Source of the DNA: Corinectria fuckeliana
Lineage: Eukaryota > Ascomycota > Sordariomycetes > Hypocreales > Nectriaceae
DNA length: 15,352 bases
Assembly: GCA_019137255.1 (NCBI GenBank)
Contig: WPDH01000267.1
Location: 1-15,352 of the forward strand
Reading direction: 5' to 3'
In this document: piece after piece, positions 1-8,639 of the stretch
Numbering within the stretch: the first letter of the stretch is position 1
Layout of the letters: every line of letters starts with the position of its first letter
Made by a program: the position numbers and the translations under genes
Notes under the pieces: model-generated
Seen by the model: only the letters and a program-made list of their open reading frames with translations
The model's database searches: none
Told to the model about the DNA's origin: nothing

Positions 1-2634
1 TTATAAGAGCTTAATTAGAAGTTTCCTCTAGAGGTTATATTATATATTTTACATATACTAATCTTATACTATATCTATTTTAAAGTATATATACTAGTTA
101 GCTAAGTAGCTAGTTTATTAGACTATATAATATGCTTACTTAAGGTTAAAAGTTACTTTATCTATTTTGCTATTTTACTAAGAGTTATAGTAAGATTTAG
201 GGTTTTTCTACTTTAAGGTTATATATTTTATAATTATAGTAAGTTACTTAAGAAGCTATTTAACTTTTATATTTAGAGCCTCTAAGGTGGTTATTATACT
301 ATTAGATATATAATAGAGATAAACTGCTATTTTATTAGCTACTTTTTATAAGTAGGTTTTCTTCTAGTTAAATCTAGAGTTTAGCTTAAGAGCTATCTTT
401 TTATAAGTGTTTATAATATAAATATACTAAGAGATATAGTTAGACCCTTTTAAGTTATAGTTAGTTTTTATATAAAAGGTATTAATAGTTTTAGTAGCCT
501 AAATAAGATCTAAAGTGCTATTTTAGTAGCTTTAAGCTAACCTAATAACTGTTTTATAAGGGGTAAAAAAGCTAATATAAAGTTATAACACCTTCTCTAT
601 AAGGCTATTACTATCTTAGTCTAAGTAGCTATAATAGTCTTAAAGCAAGTAGTAAAAGTTAAAGTCACTTATAAGAAGTATATAATTATTTAGAGTAGTG
701 CTAGTAAGAGCTTATAATACAGGTAAGTTACTTTTACTATTTAAGGGATTATATAAGGTAATAATTTAGTATTAGGTTTTTATAAAGATAATACTAACCT
801 AGTCTTCTTCTGCTTATAATATTTACAACTTAGGCTTATACTATTTATTTATATAGACTATTATATACTTACTATAGTAAACTATATAGTAGTTATAATA
901 TTCTAGGCAGGCTAAGACTTTTATCTTAGGGTTCTTATTTAGCTTAAAGAGTGTAATTATATTATATTTACTATAAGCTTATAGTATAATATAAGTTAAA
1001 ATAGCTTAACAATTAGTATTCTAATATAGTACTAGTATTAATTAGTAGTCTAAGAGGGGGATAGTAATAGTAATAAGGCTAAGATAATTATTAAAAAAGG
1101 GGATAATATATAAGCAGCTTAGGCTTATATTAGGGCTAGGCTAGTAAATATTATACATAATCTATTTATTAAGCTAGGAGGCCTTTTAGGTTTTCTTAAT
1201 AAGAACTAAATAAGCTAGGCTAATAGTAAGAGTAGTAAGAGTAAGAGCCTCTAAGTTAGGAGTTTAGTTACTATATATTCTTAGAAGTAGAGAGGTTTAT
1301 CTAAGTATTCTTTCTTAGTATAAGCTTAGTATAAGACTATAATAAGATAGTTATAGCTTTAAGCTAAGTGTTTACCCTTATAAAGAATACAGTTTAGAGG
1401 GATTTCTTTATATTTAGTTAGGTATTCTTCTCTATTAGTATATATAGTATCTTTATAATATTTATAGGTTAGGGCTAATTTGTAGTTTTAGGCTAAGTAT
1501 CTAAACTTAAAGCAGTTATAGTATTAGGTAGGTTAAAGCCTCTTATTAAAAGGCTTATAGTTATATAGTTATATATTAAGTAGTAGGCTATTATTATATA
1601 GGTAGTTAGTCTTTTTAATAAAGCTAATATATAAGATAAGATTTATTTTTACTTTAAGGCTAGGTTAGCTAGTCTTTTACTTTTTAACTTAAAGAATCTT
1701 TAGTTAATTAGATCTATTAATTTCTTTAATAAGCTTATTAGTATTATTTAAGATAGATATAAGTTAGATTCTTTTTGCTATTACTATAAATATTAGAGGG
1801 GAGAGAGCTATACTATCACTAAAGGCTTTAATAACCTAATTTTTAATACAGATAGCTTATATCTTATCTGCTATATAAAATATAAGAATAGTATTACCAC
1901 TTAGTAGCTTTCTTACTATAATAATACTAAAGTTATTATAAGCTTAGTTTACTATCTTAATAGTATCTTTTAGGGTTTAGCTATTAATATTAAGAGATAT
2001 ATTTCTTATTTAGATTATAACTTTATATTTAATATAGCTTTAAGTTATTTACTTTATATTTCCTTAGTTTAAGAGTATTAGGTTTTATACTATAATTAAT
2101 ATATAAGAGAGTTAGCCTCTCTTATAATCTAAGGGTATAATAAGAGCTATATTAATAATAGAGGTAAGAGCTATAATAATATTTATAGTAATTTAGTTCT
2201 TAAGAGCTGTTTTATAATTATATATAATATCCTTCTTATATAAGATATAAGCCTATACCTTATATATAAATATATAAGTTTAAATAATATGCTAAACTTA
2301 TTTAAGAGATATAGTAGAGATAATTTTAGTAATAGTATTATATGTTTTATTTTTTAGATTATCTACTAATATTCTACTTAGTTCTACAACAGGTTTATTA
2401 TTTTTGCTTAGTATATACTAGCTAATTCTTATAAGAGGGTTATATTAACTTTAGTTAAGTTTATACGCCCCTAAATTAATAGCTATTAGAAGCATATTAG
2501 TACTATCACTATAGTCCTGATACGCTATCATCCCTAGGGTAATACATATGCGAGGATTTGGATTCTAGTGTTAGAATATATTTTAGAGGCAGATTAGGGC
2601 TGCAGCGAGCAGAAACTGGGTAAGTAAGAAAAAT
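1..2634 (-). mobile_element. LINE retrotransposon relic, 5' half (copy B), heavily RIPped
   Basis: This is the reverse complement of 5752-8385, base for base with no net indel: position 1 pairs with 8385 and position 2634 with 5752. The element runs leftwards, so its 5' end lies at 2634 and the window edge cuts it just after the endonuclease region. From the alignment, the ORF1 zinc knuckles fall near 1336-1523 and the endonuclease GDFN motif near 646-675. The frame is destroyed by many TAA and TAG codons. Differences from the plus-strand copy are almost all C/T or G/A. The last ~170 bases next to the island keep more C and G than the rest. RT and the 3' end must lie left of the window. Confidence 0.88.
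1336..1523 (-). pseudogene. ORF1 (gag-like) CCHC zinc-knuckle region of LINE copy B
   Basis: This segment aligns with 6863-7050 of the plus-strand LINE copy, where the CCHC spacing is readable. ORF1 of Tad-like fungal LINEs encodes an RNA-binding gag-like protein with two or three such knuckles. Here most Cys and His codons have become Tyr codons (TGT to TAT, CAT to TAT), the change RIP is expected to cause. It is non-functional. The position is inferred from the alignment with copy A rather than from a clean frame. Confidence 0.6.
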
Positions 2635-2637
2635 GTT

Positions 2638-2847
2638 CATTCCTCATCATATGGTACGACACTGGATTCCACGTCGTCCGACACTGGTGGCCCTTGACGC
2701 TCAATGGATGCACATACGTATATTAATGCTTGCTTCTATGGTATCGCACGTGAGTCTCAAAAGCATGGCAGGATTGGTACCAAACTCAACTACAATTCCC
2801 GTTTGCCTATTCTACTGGGACCTGTCAGGGTAGAAGGCGGGACATGA
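2638..2847 (+). pseudogene. Short decayed coding frame, unknown product
   Basis: The frame through 2638-2847 is open apart from one TGA at 2695-2697. From the ATG at 2704 it reads 47 residues, beginning MDAHTYINACFYG and ending VRVEGGT, then TGA TGA. The TGA at 2695 could be a CGA Arg codon hit by C-to-T. A competing frame starts at the ATG at 2633 (66 codons, to 2833) but begins exactly at the LINE boundary and is rich in Met, Pro and His, so I prefer the former. A donor-like GTGAGT at 2749-2754 raises the possibility of an intron. The product is not recognised, and it may be chance coding potential. Confidence 0.25.
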
Positions 2848-2890
2848 TGAGGGGGCTGGTCCACAATAGCAAATAGGGCAGACATAGCGA

Positions 2891-2914
2891 ACACACACAC
2901 ACACACGCACACAC
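2891..2914. repeat. (CA)n microsatellite
   Basis: About twelve CA dinucleotides with one ACG interruption near 2906. CA runs are what RIP destroys first, so its survival shows that this part of the island escaped RIP. Confidence 0.9.
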
Positions 2915-2919
2915 TGCGT

Positions 2920-3207
2920 ACCACATGGTGATAAGACTTACCCCTTTTCCTTCCGTCCCAAGTCTCTTCTATCAGAGTGCCGCCCTCGGCTCCCCACAAA
3001 AGCAACTAATTCTAAAGCCAGAGAGGACCCCCCTCTATCAGAAATCCCCTCCATCAACCAGACCCACAGGCCGACACAACGCCGAGGCGCGGGCTGCCCA
3101 CCTCTGGGTTGAAGCCAGCCGCGAGACCTCCTACGTCTAGTTCATATCGACCATTTAGAACCGGCGACGGGATTATTGTTGACTGCATGACCATGGCCTT
3201 GTTCCCC
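2920..3207. other. Non-coding or unassignable part of the island
   Basis: Mixed-composition sequence with C-rich and A-rich patches. Short frames are open on both strands (71 codons at 2925-3140 plus, 71 codons at 2790-3005 minus) but look like chance: rich in Pro, Ser and Arg, no recognisable domain, no third-position bias. It could be 5' flanking or untranslated sequence of the coding remnant that starts near 3209. Confidence 0.4.
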
Positions 3208-3208
3208 T

Positions 3209-3472
3209 TCATGTATGGTCCTCGTCGCACTTCTCTAGGTCACCTAGAGTCTCAAAAAGCAGACAACCGACCTAGCGAGACCCGTTACGGTCGAGGAAGT
3301 GCACCGCCTTGCGCAGAAGATCGAGGAAACGGCCGGAGCAGTTGCCCAGAACGCCGAGCTGCTCCAGGAAACTTCCGAAAAGATTGCCAAGTACGCCGGA
3401 CGCAGCGACGAAACTTCCGAAAAGGTTGCCGACAACGCCGCCAGAAACACTCGCAAAATCAACCTCCGATAA
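3209..3472 (+). pseudogene. Coiled-coil-like coding remnant with three 14-residue repeats
   Basis: Frame 2 (codons in register with 3290) is coding-like with G or C in most third positions. It is free of stops from 3248 to the TAA at 3470. Two further TAG codons at 3236 and 3245 could be former CAG Gln codons, and an in-frame ATG lies at about 3212. The readable part includes VEEVHRLAQKIE, then three consecutive 14-residue units beginning ETAGAVA, ETSEKIA and ETSEKVA at 3326, 3368 and 3410. Units of two heptads with Ala and Leu or Ile at regular spacing suggest an amphipathic helix or coiled coil. After about 3450 the coding signal moves to frame 1, so a frameshift or lost intron lies at 3450-3505. 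I do not recognise the family. It is probably the N-terminal part of the same gene as the next segments. Confidence 0.55.
3326..3451 (+). repeat. Three 42-bp (14-codon) in-frame repeats
   Basis: Units at 3326-3367, 3368-3409 and 3410-3451. The second and third share a near-identical 21-bp start (GAAACTTCCGAAAAG, then ATT or GTT, then GCC). The first unit is matched mainly at protein level by ET, by Ala at the seventh position and by the 14-residue period. This pattern is typical of internal duplication in helical repeat proteins. Confidence 0.6.
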
Positions 3473-3504
3473 ATCTACGTACGCAGTTTGATCAGATGTG
3501 CTAG

Positions 3505-3774
3505 CAGGGTCACAACCCAAGTCTCAGTAGGGACAGCAGCAGCACCATCACTCATGTGGAGAACTGGGAGCGGCTTGAGTTCGGTGACGGCACCGATCAT
3601 GAACGGCTTTCATAATTTATATACACTCGTGTGCTTTCAAGACCCAGAACCCCTGCAGTGGCATGGGTCATCGGCCAAGGACTGGAGCAGCAACTCCATG
3701 TCCGCTACGCTCATGCGGTGGAAGCCTCGCTCTCCGTCCATGATGCCCTGTAGCTGCGTGGAAAGGCCGCCGTG
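3505..3774 (+). pseudogene. Middle segment of decayed gene, unknown product
   Basis: Frame 1 has strong GC3 bias and plausible protein composition, for example THVENWERLEFGDGTDHERL at about 3547-3609 and GLEQQLHVRYAHAVEASL at about 3679-3732. It is interrupted only by TAA at 3613, TAG at 3751 and the TAG at 3502 just before it. Each could be a CAA or CAG Gln codon changed by one C-to-T. A longer frame 2 reading (3488-3829, 113 codons) is open here but lacks the coding bias, so I treat it as a shadow. The signal jumps frame at 3774 within a GTGTGT run, consistent with a 2-bp slippage insertion. No known domain is recognised. Confidence 0.5.
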
Positions 3775-3875
3775 TGTACATCTTCAGCGAGGCTCGGAAG
3801 GTGACGGCCGCCTACGAAATCTGGAATAGCCAAGTCGACTACGGCCGCGGACCTAACCTCGGATCTAAACCTTAG
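3774..3875 (+). pseudogene. Continuation of decayed gene after a frameshift
   Basis: From 3774 the coding-like frame reads VYIFSEARKVTAAYEIWNSQ and onward to a TAG at 3873. It picks up directly from the preceding segment if one GT of the GTGTGT run at 3772-3777 is an insertion. High GC3 and mixed polar and aromatic composition support former coding function. The sequence after the TAG has no clear frame until about 4023. Function is unknown. Confidence 0.45.
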
Positions 3876-4022
3876 GTCTAATCCCCGAGTCGCACTTCTC
3901 GTAGGTCAATTTCTGGCTCTGCATATATCTCCACGCATTTAAGCCAAAGCTGCGACGACAAATTTGCTCGAATCTGGCCCGGGTGTCCTGCAGGACCAGT
4001 GCGTTAGTCCTATTGCTTACAG
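3876..4022 (+). other. Possible degraded intron or spacer between coding remnants
   Basis: No frame shows coding bias here. The stretch ends with TATTGCTTACAG at 4011-4022, which matches a fungal 3' splice site (pyrimidines then ACAG), and the next coding-like frame begins at 4023. Possible donors are GTCTAA at 3876 or GTAGGT at about 3901; neither is decisive. A perfect 12-bp palindrome, GTCCTGCAGGAC, lies at 3985-3996. An intron is an inference. Confidence 0.3.
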
Positions 4023-4502
4023 TTCGCATTCGGGCATGACCAGCCTCTTATTTATGGGTTTGGACTGTTTCCATACAATCCAAATTCGATGATCGTCTGA
4101 AGGCTTCTGGCCCGATGGCGTATCCAGCGTGCTGCCAACGAGGCGGCTTCTGCCTTCCGCGCTCTCTCCAAAAGCTTGACGAGCCGTACCCGCACAACAA
4201 GCAGCAAGCAATCCGCCAAGAGTACCGACAAGCTGATCGGTTTTATGTTTCAAACGGTCGAGTCGCAGACCGCGGTCACCACGATGAAGTTCCGCTGGGA
4301 GGCCGGCCTCCTCCGTGACCTATCCCTTGTCGAGTTGGATCGCCGCATCGAGGCGGCGCAGCCCCTCTATCTTCATGACGATGGCGCGGCCCTCGCTGTC
4401 CGGATGGCGCTTTTTCGCCTCCTCCACCCCGTCACAGATGTTGTTGGTGGTAGGACCACTAGTCAGGCCCGCTATCGGGCACCATCCATATTTCTGCCTT
4501 AG
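4023..4502 (+). pseudogene. C-terminal segment of decayed gene, unknown product
   Basis: Frame 0 is coding-like from 4023, has a single TGA at 4098-4100 (a possible former CGA Arg) and is then open for 133 codons to the TAG at 4500. Features in order: an aromatic and Gly-rich start (PLIYGFGLFPYNPN), an Arg- and Ala-rich helix around RIQRAANEAASAF, a basic Ser/Thr-rich linker (SRTRTTSSKQSAKSTDK), then a long amphipathic stretch with MKFRWEAGLLRDLSLVELD and ALAVRMALFRLL. No ATG opens the frame, so it is an exon or the tail of a broken gene, plausibly the gene represented by the segments at 3209-3875. I do not recognise the family. A remnant of a host gene is more likely than a transposon because it is single-copy in the window and largely free of RIP. 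Confidence 0.5.
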
Positions 4503-4516
4503 ATGCTAGGCATCTA
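4500..4516. other. Hairpin at the end of the last coding remnant
   Basis: TAGATGC and GCATCTA form a 7-bp perfect stem with a 3-base loop (TAG). It overlaps the stop codon of the preceding frame. A second weak stem (TCCCT/AGGGA) follows near 4530. The function, if any, is unknown. Confidence 0.35.
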
Positions 4517-4560
4517 GCGACAACAGCGATCCCTTTAGGGACTTACTGTTCCGCCCCTTT

Positions 4561-5568
4561 TCCTAGCTTAGTATAGTTACATAATACACGTAGTCATATT
4601 AATAGTTATAAGCCTGGTAGTAACTTTTTAAGTGAATTCTAGCCTTTAGTATTAATCTAGTATTATCTTTAATATTAGGAAAAGACCTATAAGTAACTAA
4701 TTCCTCTCTTAGTTAAGTAATTACCTCTAAGGCTTATAAATTCTAATTTAAGTGATTTATATAATCTAAAGTAATTTACCTACTAAGTACTTAGCGCACT
4801 TTTAGCTACTAATATAATAGATATAAATAGTATAAAAGCATCTTTAGACTTTCTTTTTAAGCTAAAAAAGGCTAAGAATTAGACCTTATAGCTAGAGTAT
4901 ATTTATACTTTAGCTATAATATATAAAATCTAGAAATATATTAGCTTAAAGACTATATTAGGTATTAATAATCTAGTATTAGATCTTATACTAGTTATTA
5001 ATAAGAGAGACTTCTCTTTAAAGCCTAAAAGGTTAGACTTTTTAGGTATTAGTAATAGTAAGAAAAAGGCTCTTACTATATAGATCTATTAGCTTAACCT
5101 TAAAGATTAGTAGTAAAACTATAATATTAAGCGAGCTGATAATAACAGGCTATTTATACTATAGTAGGTAAGGTAGGATAAGAGCTTATAAGATAAGACT
5201 CTTAAGAAGAAGAAGCTAGATAAGCTTAAGATATTTATCTTAAAGACCCTCTTAGGTAGTTATACTATATATATTAGAAAAATATAAGATCTTAAAGAGA
5301 TTATTAGCCGTCTTAAGCTCTTTATTAATCTTAAAGATAAGAATAATATCTATAAAGTTAAAATAAAGTTTTAAGCTTTAGTGACTAAGAAAGAGTTAAG
5401 AGATTAGAAAGCCTAGGCTAACTAGTTTAAAAAGGCTTAGAAGAATTATATTATATATAAGATGATTACTATTAATAAGAAGAGAGCTAAAAGAGAGTTT
5501 CTAAAAGTGATAAAACCCTAGTAAGAGTTTTACTATACCTAAGATAAGCTTATTATAAGGTAGAAAAG
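4561..5568 (+). mobile_element. RIPped retroelement fragment, possibly Ty1/copia gag
   Basis: Very strongly RIPped, with few CpA or CpG left beyond the first 50 bases. Reading through the stops, about 5240-5560 resembles the gag of fungal copia elements: a Leu- and Lys-rich stretch (ISRLKLFINLKDKN), a segment with regularly spaced Trp-like stops and Lys (FKKA-KNYI), and a REFLKVIKP-like block recalling the conserved FDFL motif near the end of such gag domains. No 5' LTR of this fragment is seen, and the gag appears to be cut by the LTR at 5569. The copia assignment is tentative; the call of a RIPped repeat is firm. Confidence 0.4.
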
Positions 5569-5714
5569 TGTAAGAGTTAGGGTAGTATACCTAACCTTTA
5601 ATAGAAAGTCCTAGCTGTAAGGCTAAAAAGATTAAACAATTTAAGTAAGCTGCGTCACTTAATCATACTATATAACAGATTATAAGAGAGCTCTTAGCAA
5701 GCTGTACTCTTATA
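5569..5714 (+). repeat. 146-bp LTR (copy 1), solo or 3' LTR
   Basis: It starts TGTAAGAGTTAGGG and ends GTACTCTTATA, so its termini are inverted (TGTAAGAGT with ACTCTTAYA) and would have been TG...CA before RIP. It is the same length as 12827-12972, and by eye differs at nine sites, all transitions. A purine-rich stretch, AAGGTAGAAAAG, lies directly upstream and could be a polypurine tract, favouring a 3' LTR. However, a gag-like frame runs into it, which would fit a solo LTR inserted in an older element. The flanks AAAAG and ATTAT do not form a target-site duplication. Confidence 0.8.
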
Positions 5715-6862
5715 ATTATCCCCCCCTCTTAACAGTATATCTCTATATATTATTTTTCTTACTTACCTAGTTTCTGCTCGCTATAACCCTAATCTGCCTC
5801 TAAAATATATTCTAATACTAAAATCTGAATCCTTACACATATATTACCCTAAGGATAATAATATATTAAGACTATAGTAATAGTGCTAATATGCTTCTAA
5901 TAGCTATTAATTTAGAGGTGTATAAACTTAACTAAAGTTAATATAACCCCCTCACGGGAATTAGCTAGTATATACTAAGCGAAAATAATAAACCTACTAT
6001 AAAACTAAGTAGAATACTAGTAGATAACCTAGAAAACAAAACATATAGTGCTATCACTAGAATCATCCTTACTATATCTCTTAAACAAGTTTAGTATATT
6101 ATCTAAACCTATATGTTTATATATAAGGTGTAAGCTTACATCTCACGTAAAGAGGATATAATATATAACCATAAAACAGCCCTTAAGGACTAAATCACTA
6201 TAAATATTATTATAGCCCTCACCTCTGTTATTAACACAGCCCTTATTATACCTTTAGATTATAAGAGAGGCTAACCCTCTTATATATTAATTATAGTATA
6301 AAACCTAACACTCTTAAACTAGAGAAATATAAAGCAAATAACTTAAAGCTATATTAAATATAAAGTTATAATCTAAATAAGAAATATACCTCCTGATATT
6401 AACAGCTAAACCCTAAAAGATACTATTAAGATAGCAAACTAGGCTTATAGTAACTCTAGTATTATTATAGTAAGAAAGCTGCTAAGTAGTAATACTATCC
6501 TTATATTCTATATAGTAGATAAGATATAAGCTATCTACGCTAAAGATTAGGTTACTAAAGCCTTTAGTAATAGTATAGCTCTCTCCCCTCTGATATTTAT
6601 AGTAATAGTAAAAAGAATCTAACTTATATCTGTCCTAAATAATACTAATAAGCTTATTAAAGAAATTAACAGATCTAATTAACTAAAGATCCTTTAAGTT
6701 AAAAAGTAAAAGACTAGCTAACTTAGCCCTAAAGTAAAAATAAACCTTATTCTATATATTAGCTTTATTAAAAAGGCTAACTACCTATATAATAATAGCC
6801 TACTACTTAATATATAACTATATAACTATAAGCCTTTTAATAAGAGGCTCTAACCTACCTAA

Positions 6863-7050
6863 TATTATAACTATTTTAAGTTTAGATACCTAGCCTAGAA
6901 CTGCAAATCAGCCCTAACCTGTGGATATTATAAAGGCGCTATATATACTAACAGAGAAGGATGCCTAACTAAACATAAAGAAATCCCCCTAAACTATGTC
7001 CTCTATAAGAGTAAACACTTAGCCTAGAGCTATAACTACCCTGTTATAGC
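6863..7050 (+). pseudogene. ORF1 gag-like zinc-knuckle region of LINE copy A
   Basis: In frame 2 the first knuckle is seen at 6863-6904: Tyr (former Cys), two residues, Tyr (former Cys), four residues, Tyr (former His), four residues, Cys. A second begins with Cys at 6920 and ends with Cys at 6962. A third Cys/Lys-rich block with a conserved His (KSKHLA) follows to about 7050. Each lost Cys or His is one transition from its Tyr codon. CCHC knuckles in ORF1 bind the element's RNA in Tad, I and related LINE clades. Upstream (about 5850-6860) must hold the rest of ORF1, but no motif is readable. Confidence 0.7.
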
Positions 7051-7249
7051 CTTATATTAGGCCTAGGCTAAGAAAGGATACTTAGATAGACCTCTCTGTT
7101 TTTAAGAATATATAGTAACTAAACCTCTAACTTAAGGGCTCTCACTCTTACCACTCTTACTATCAGCCTGGCTTATTTGGTTCTTATTAAGAAAACCTAG
7201 AAGGCCTCCTAGCTTAATAAATAGATTATATATAGTATTTACTAGCCTA

Positions 7250-8000
7250 GCCCTAATATAAGCCTAAGCTGCTTATATACTATCCCCTCTTTTAATAATT
7301 ATCTTAGCCTTATTACTATTACTATCCCCCTCTTAGACTACTAATTAATACTAGTGTTATATTAGAACACTAATTGTTAAGCCACTCTAACCTATATTAC
7401 ACTATAGGCCTATAGTAAATATAATATAATTACACTCTTTAAGCCTAATAAGAACCCTAAGATAAGAGTCCTAGCCTGCCTAAGATGTTATAACTACTAT
7501 ATAGTCTACTATAATAAGCATATAATAGTTTATATAAACAAATAGTATAGGCCTAAGTTGTGGATATTATAAGCAGAAGAAGACTAGGTTAGTATTACCT
7601 TTATAAAAACCTAACACTAAATTATTACCTTATATAATCCCCTAAATAGTAGAGGTGACTTACTTATACTATAAGCTCTTACTAGTACTACTCTAAATAA
7701 TTATATGCTTCTTATAGGCGATTTTAACTTTTACTACCTGCTTTAGGACTATTATAGCTGCTTAGACTAAGGTAGTAATAGCCTTATAGAGGAGGCGCTA
7801 TAACTCTGTGTTAGCCTTCTCACCTCTTATAGAATAGTCACTAGGTTAGCCTAAAGCTACTAAAATAGCACTCTAGACCTTGCCTAGGCTACTAAAACTA
7901 TTAATACCTTCTATATAAAAACTAACTATAACCTAGAAGAGTCTAACTATATCTCTTAGCATGTTTATATTATAAACACTTATAAAGAGACAGCCCCTAA
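7250..8000 (+). pseudogene. ORF2 apurinic-type endonuclease domain, LINE copy A
   Basis: In frame 1 the block LLIGDFNFYYLL at 7708-7743 matches the conserved GDFN motif of LINE exonuclease/endonuclease/phosphatase domains, normally followed by (H/N)xxW; the Trp has become a stop. Downstream, STLDLA at about 7863-7880 matches the (S/T)xIDL motif, and ISQHVYI near 7951 fits the catalytic SDH motif with Asp altered. This domain nicks target DNA to prime reverse transcription. The exact N-terminal edge is not visible. The ORF2 frame later switches to frame 2, so at least one indel or the N gap lies between. Confidence 0.65.
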
Positions 8001-8639
8001 GCTAGACCCTAAATTTAACTAGAAGAAAACCCACTAGCAAAAAGCAGCTAATAAAGCAGCAGTCTATCTCTATTACACATCTAGTAGCATAATAACCACC
8101 CTAGAGGCCCTAGATATAAAAGTCAAATAGCTTCTTAAGTAACTTACTATAATCATAAAATATATAACCCTAAAGCAGAAGAAACCTAAACCTTATTATA
8201 ACCCTTAGTAAAATAGTAAAATAGCTAAAGTAACTTCTAAACTTAAGTGAGTATACTATATAGCCTAATAAACTAGCCACCTAGCAGACTAGTATGCACA
8301 CTCTAAGGTATATATAGCATAAGATTAGCATATATAGAACATATAGTATACCCTCTAGAGGAAACTTCTAATTAAGCTCTTATAGTATAATATAATATAA
8401 TTTTAGAATATAAAAAGATAGGCTAAACTATATAGCAGAACTGTTATAACTCCTCTGCAGCTCTCACCTCTTATCTGCTAAGACTAACCTAAGCTAGTAA
8501 CACTTTACGCAGATAAAGCTAAGATCTTAGCGAGAAAATTCTTTTCTAAACCTTAGGCGGATAACTCTAACCTCTCTCCCTTCTCGCCCTTTAGGACACC
8601 TAAACCTAAGTCAGGCTATATATGCCTAATAATAGACCC

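Larger units (their letters stand above)
2635..4560. other. GC-normal island enclosed by RIPped transposons
   Basis: Base composition changes sharply at 2634 and again over about 4550-4600. Between these points all four bases are well mixed, CpG and CpA are common and codon-like third-position bias appears, unlike either flank. The left edge coincides with the 5' terminus of LINE copy B. The right edge grades into RIPped sequence. No terminal inverted repeats or target duplications were found, so it does not look like a discrete transposon. It is best explained as single-copy host DNA, spared RIP because it is not repeated, and carrying decayed gene fragments. It may contain more than one original gene. 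Confidence 0.8.

Noticed and set aside
1..2600. Mitochondrial genome, suggested by the AT richness
   Set aside because: The AT bias is of the TpA, RIP type, and the sequence aligns to a nuclear-type LINE and neighbours LTR elements. No mitochondrial genes or introns were recognised.
2633..2833. 66-codon ATG frame at the left end of the island
   Set aside because: It starts inside the LINE boundary sequence and overlaps another frame (2638-2847) that looks more protein-like. No domain or third-position bias was seen, so it is mentioned only as an alternative.
3109..3504. 131-codon plus-strand ORF
   Set aside because: Its composition (Arg, Pro and Ser rich) is typical of a shifted reading of the GC3-rich coiled-coil frame it overlaps. 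Only its final codons, near 3460-3504, may be in the true frame.
3244..3520. Minus-strand ORFs of 72 and 82 codons
   Set aside because: They lie antisense to the coiled-coil remnant; their Leu/Ser/Val-rich repeats simply mirror the repeats on the plus strand.
4017..4318. Minus-strand 78-codon ORF and overlapping plus-strand 67-codon ORF
   Set aside because: Shadows of the frame at 4023-4502, which has better coding bias and length.
2635..4560. Island as a discrete DNA transposon or Helitron
   Set aside because: No terminal inverted repeats, target duplication, or Helitron-type 3' hairpin followed by CTRR could be found at the edges.
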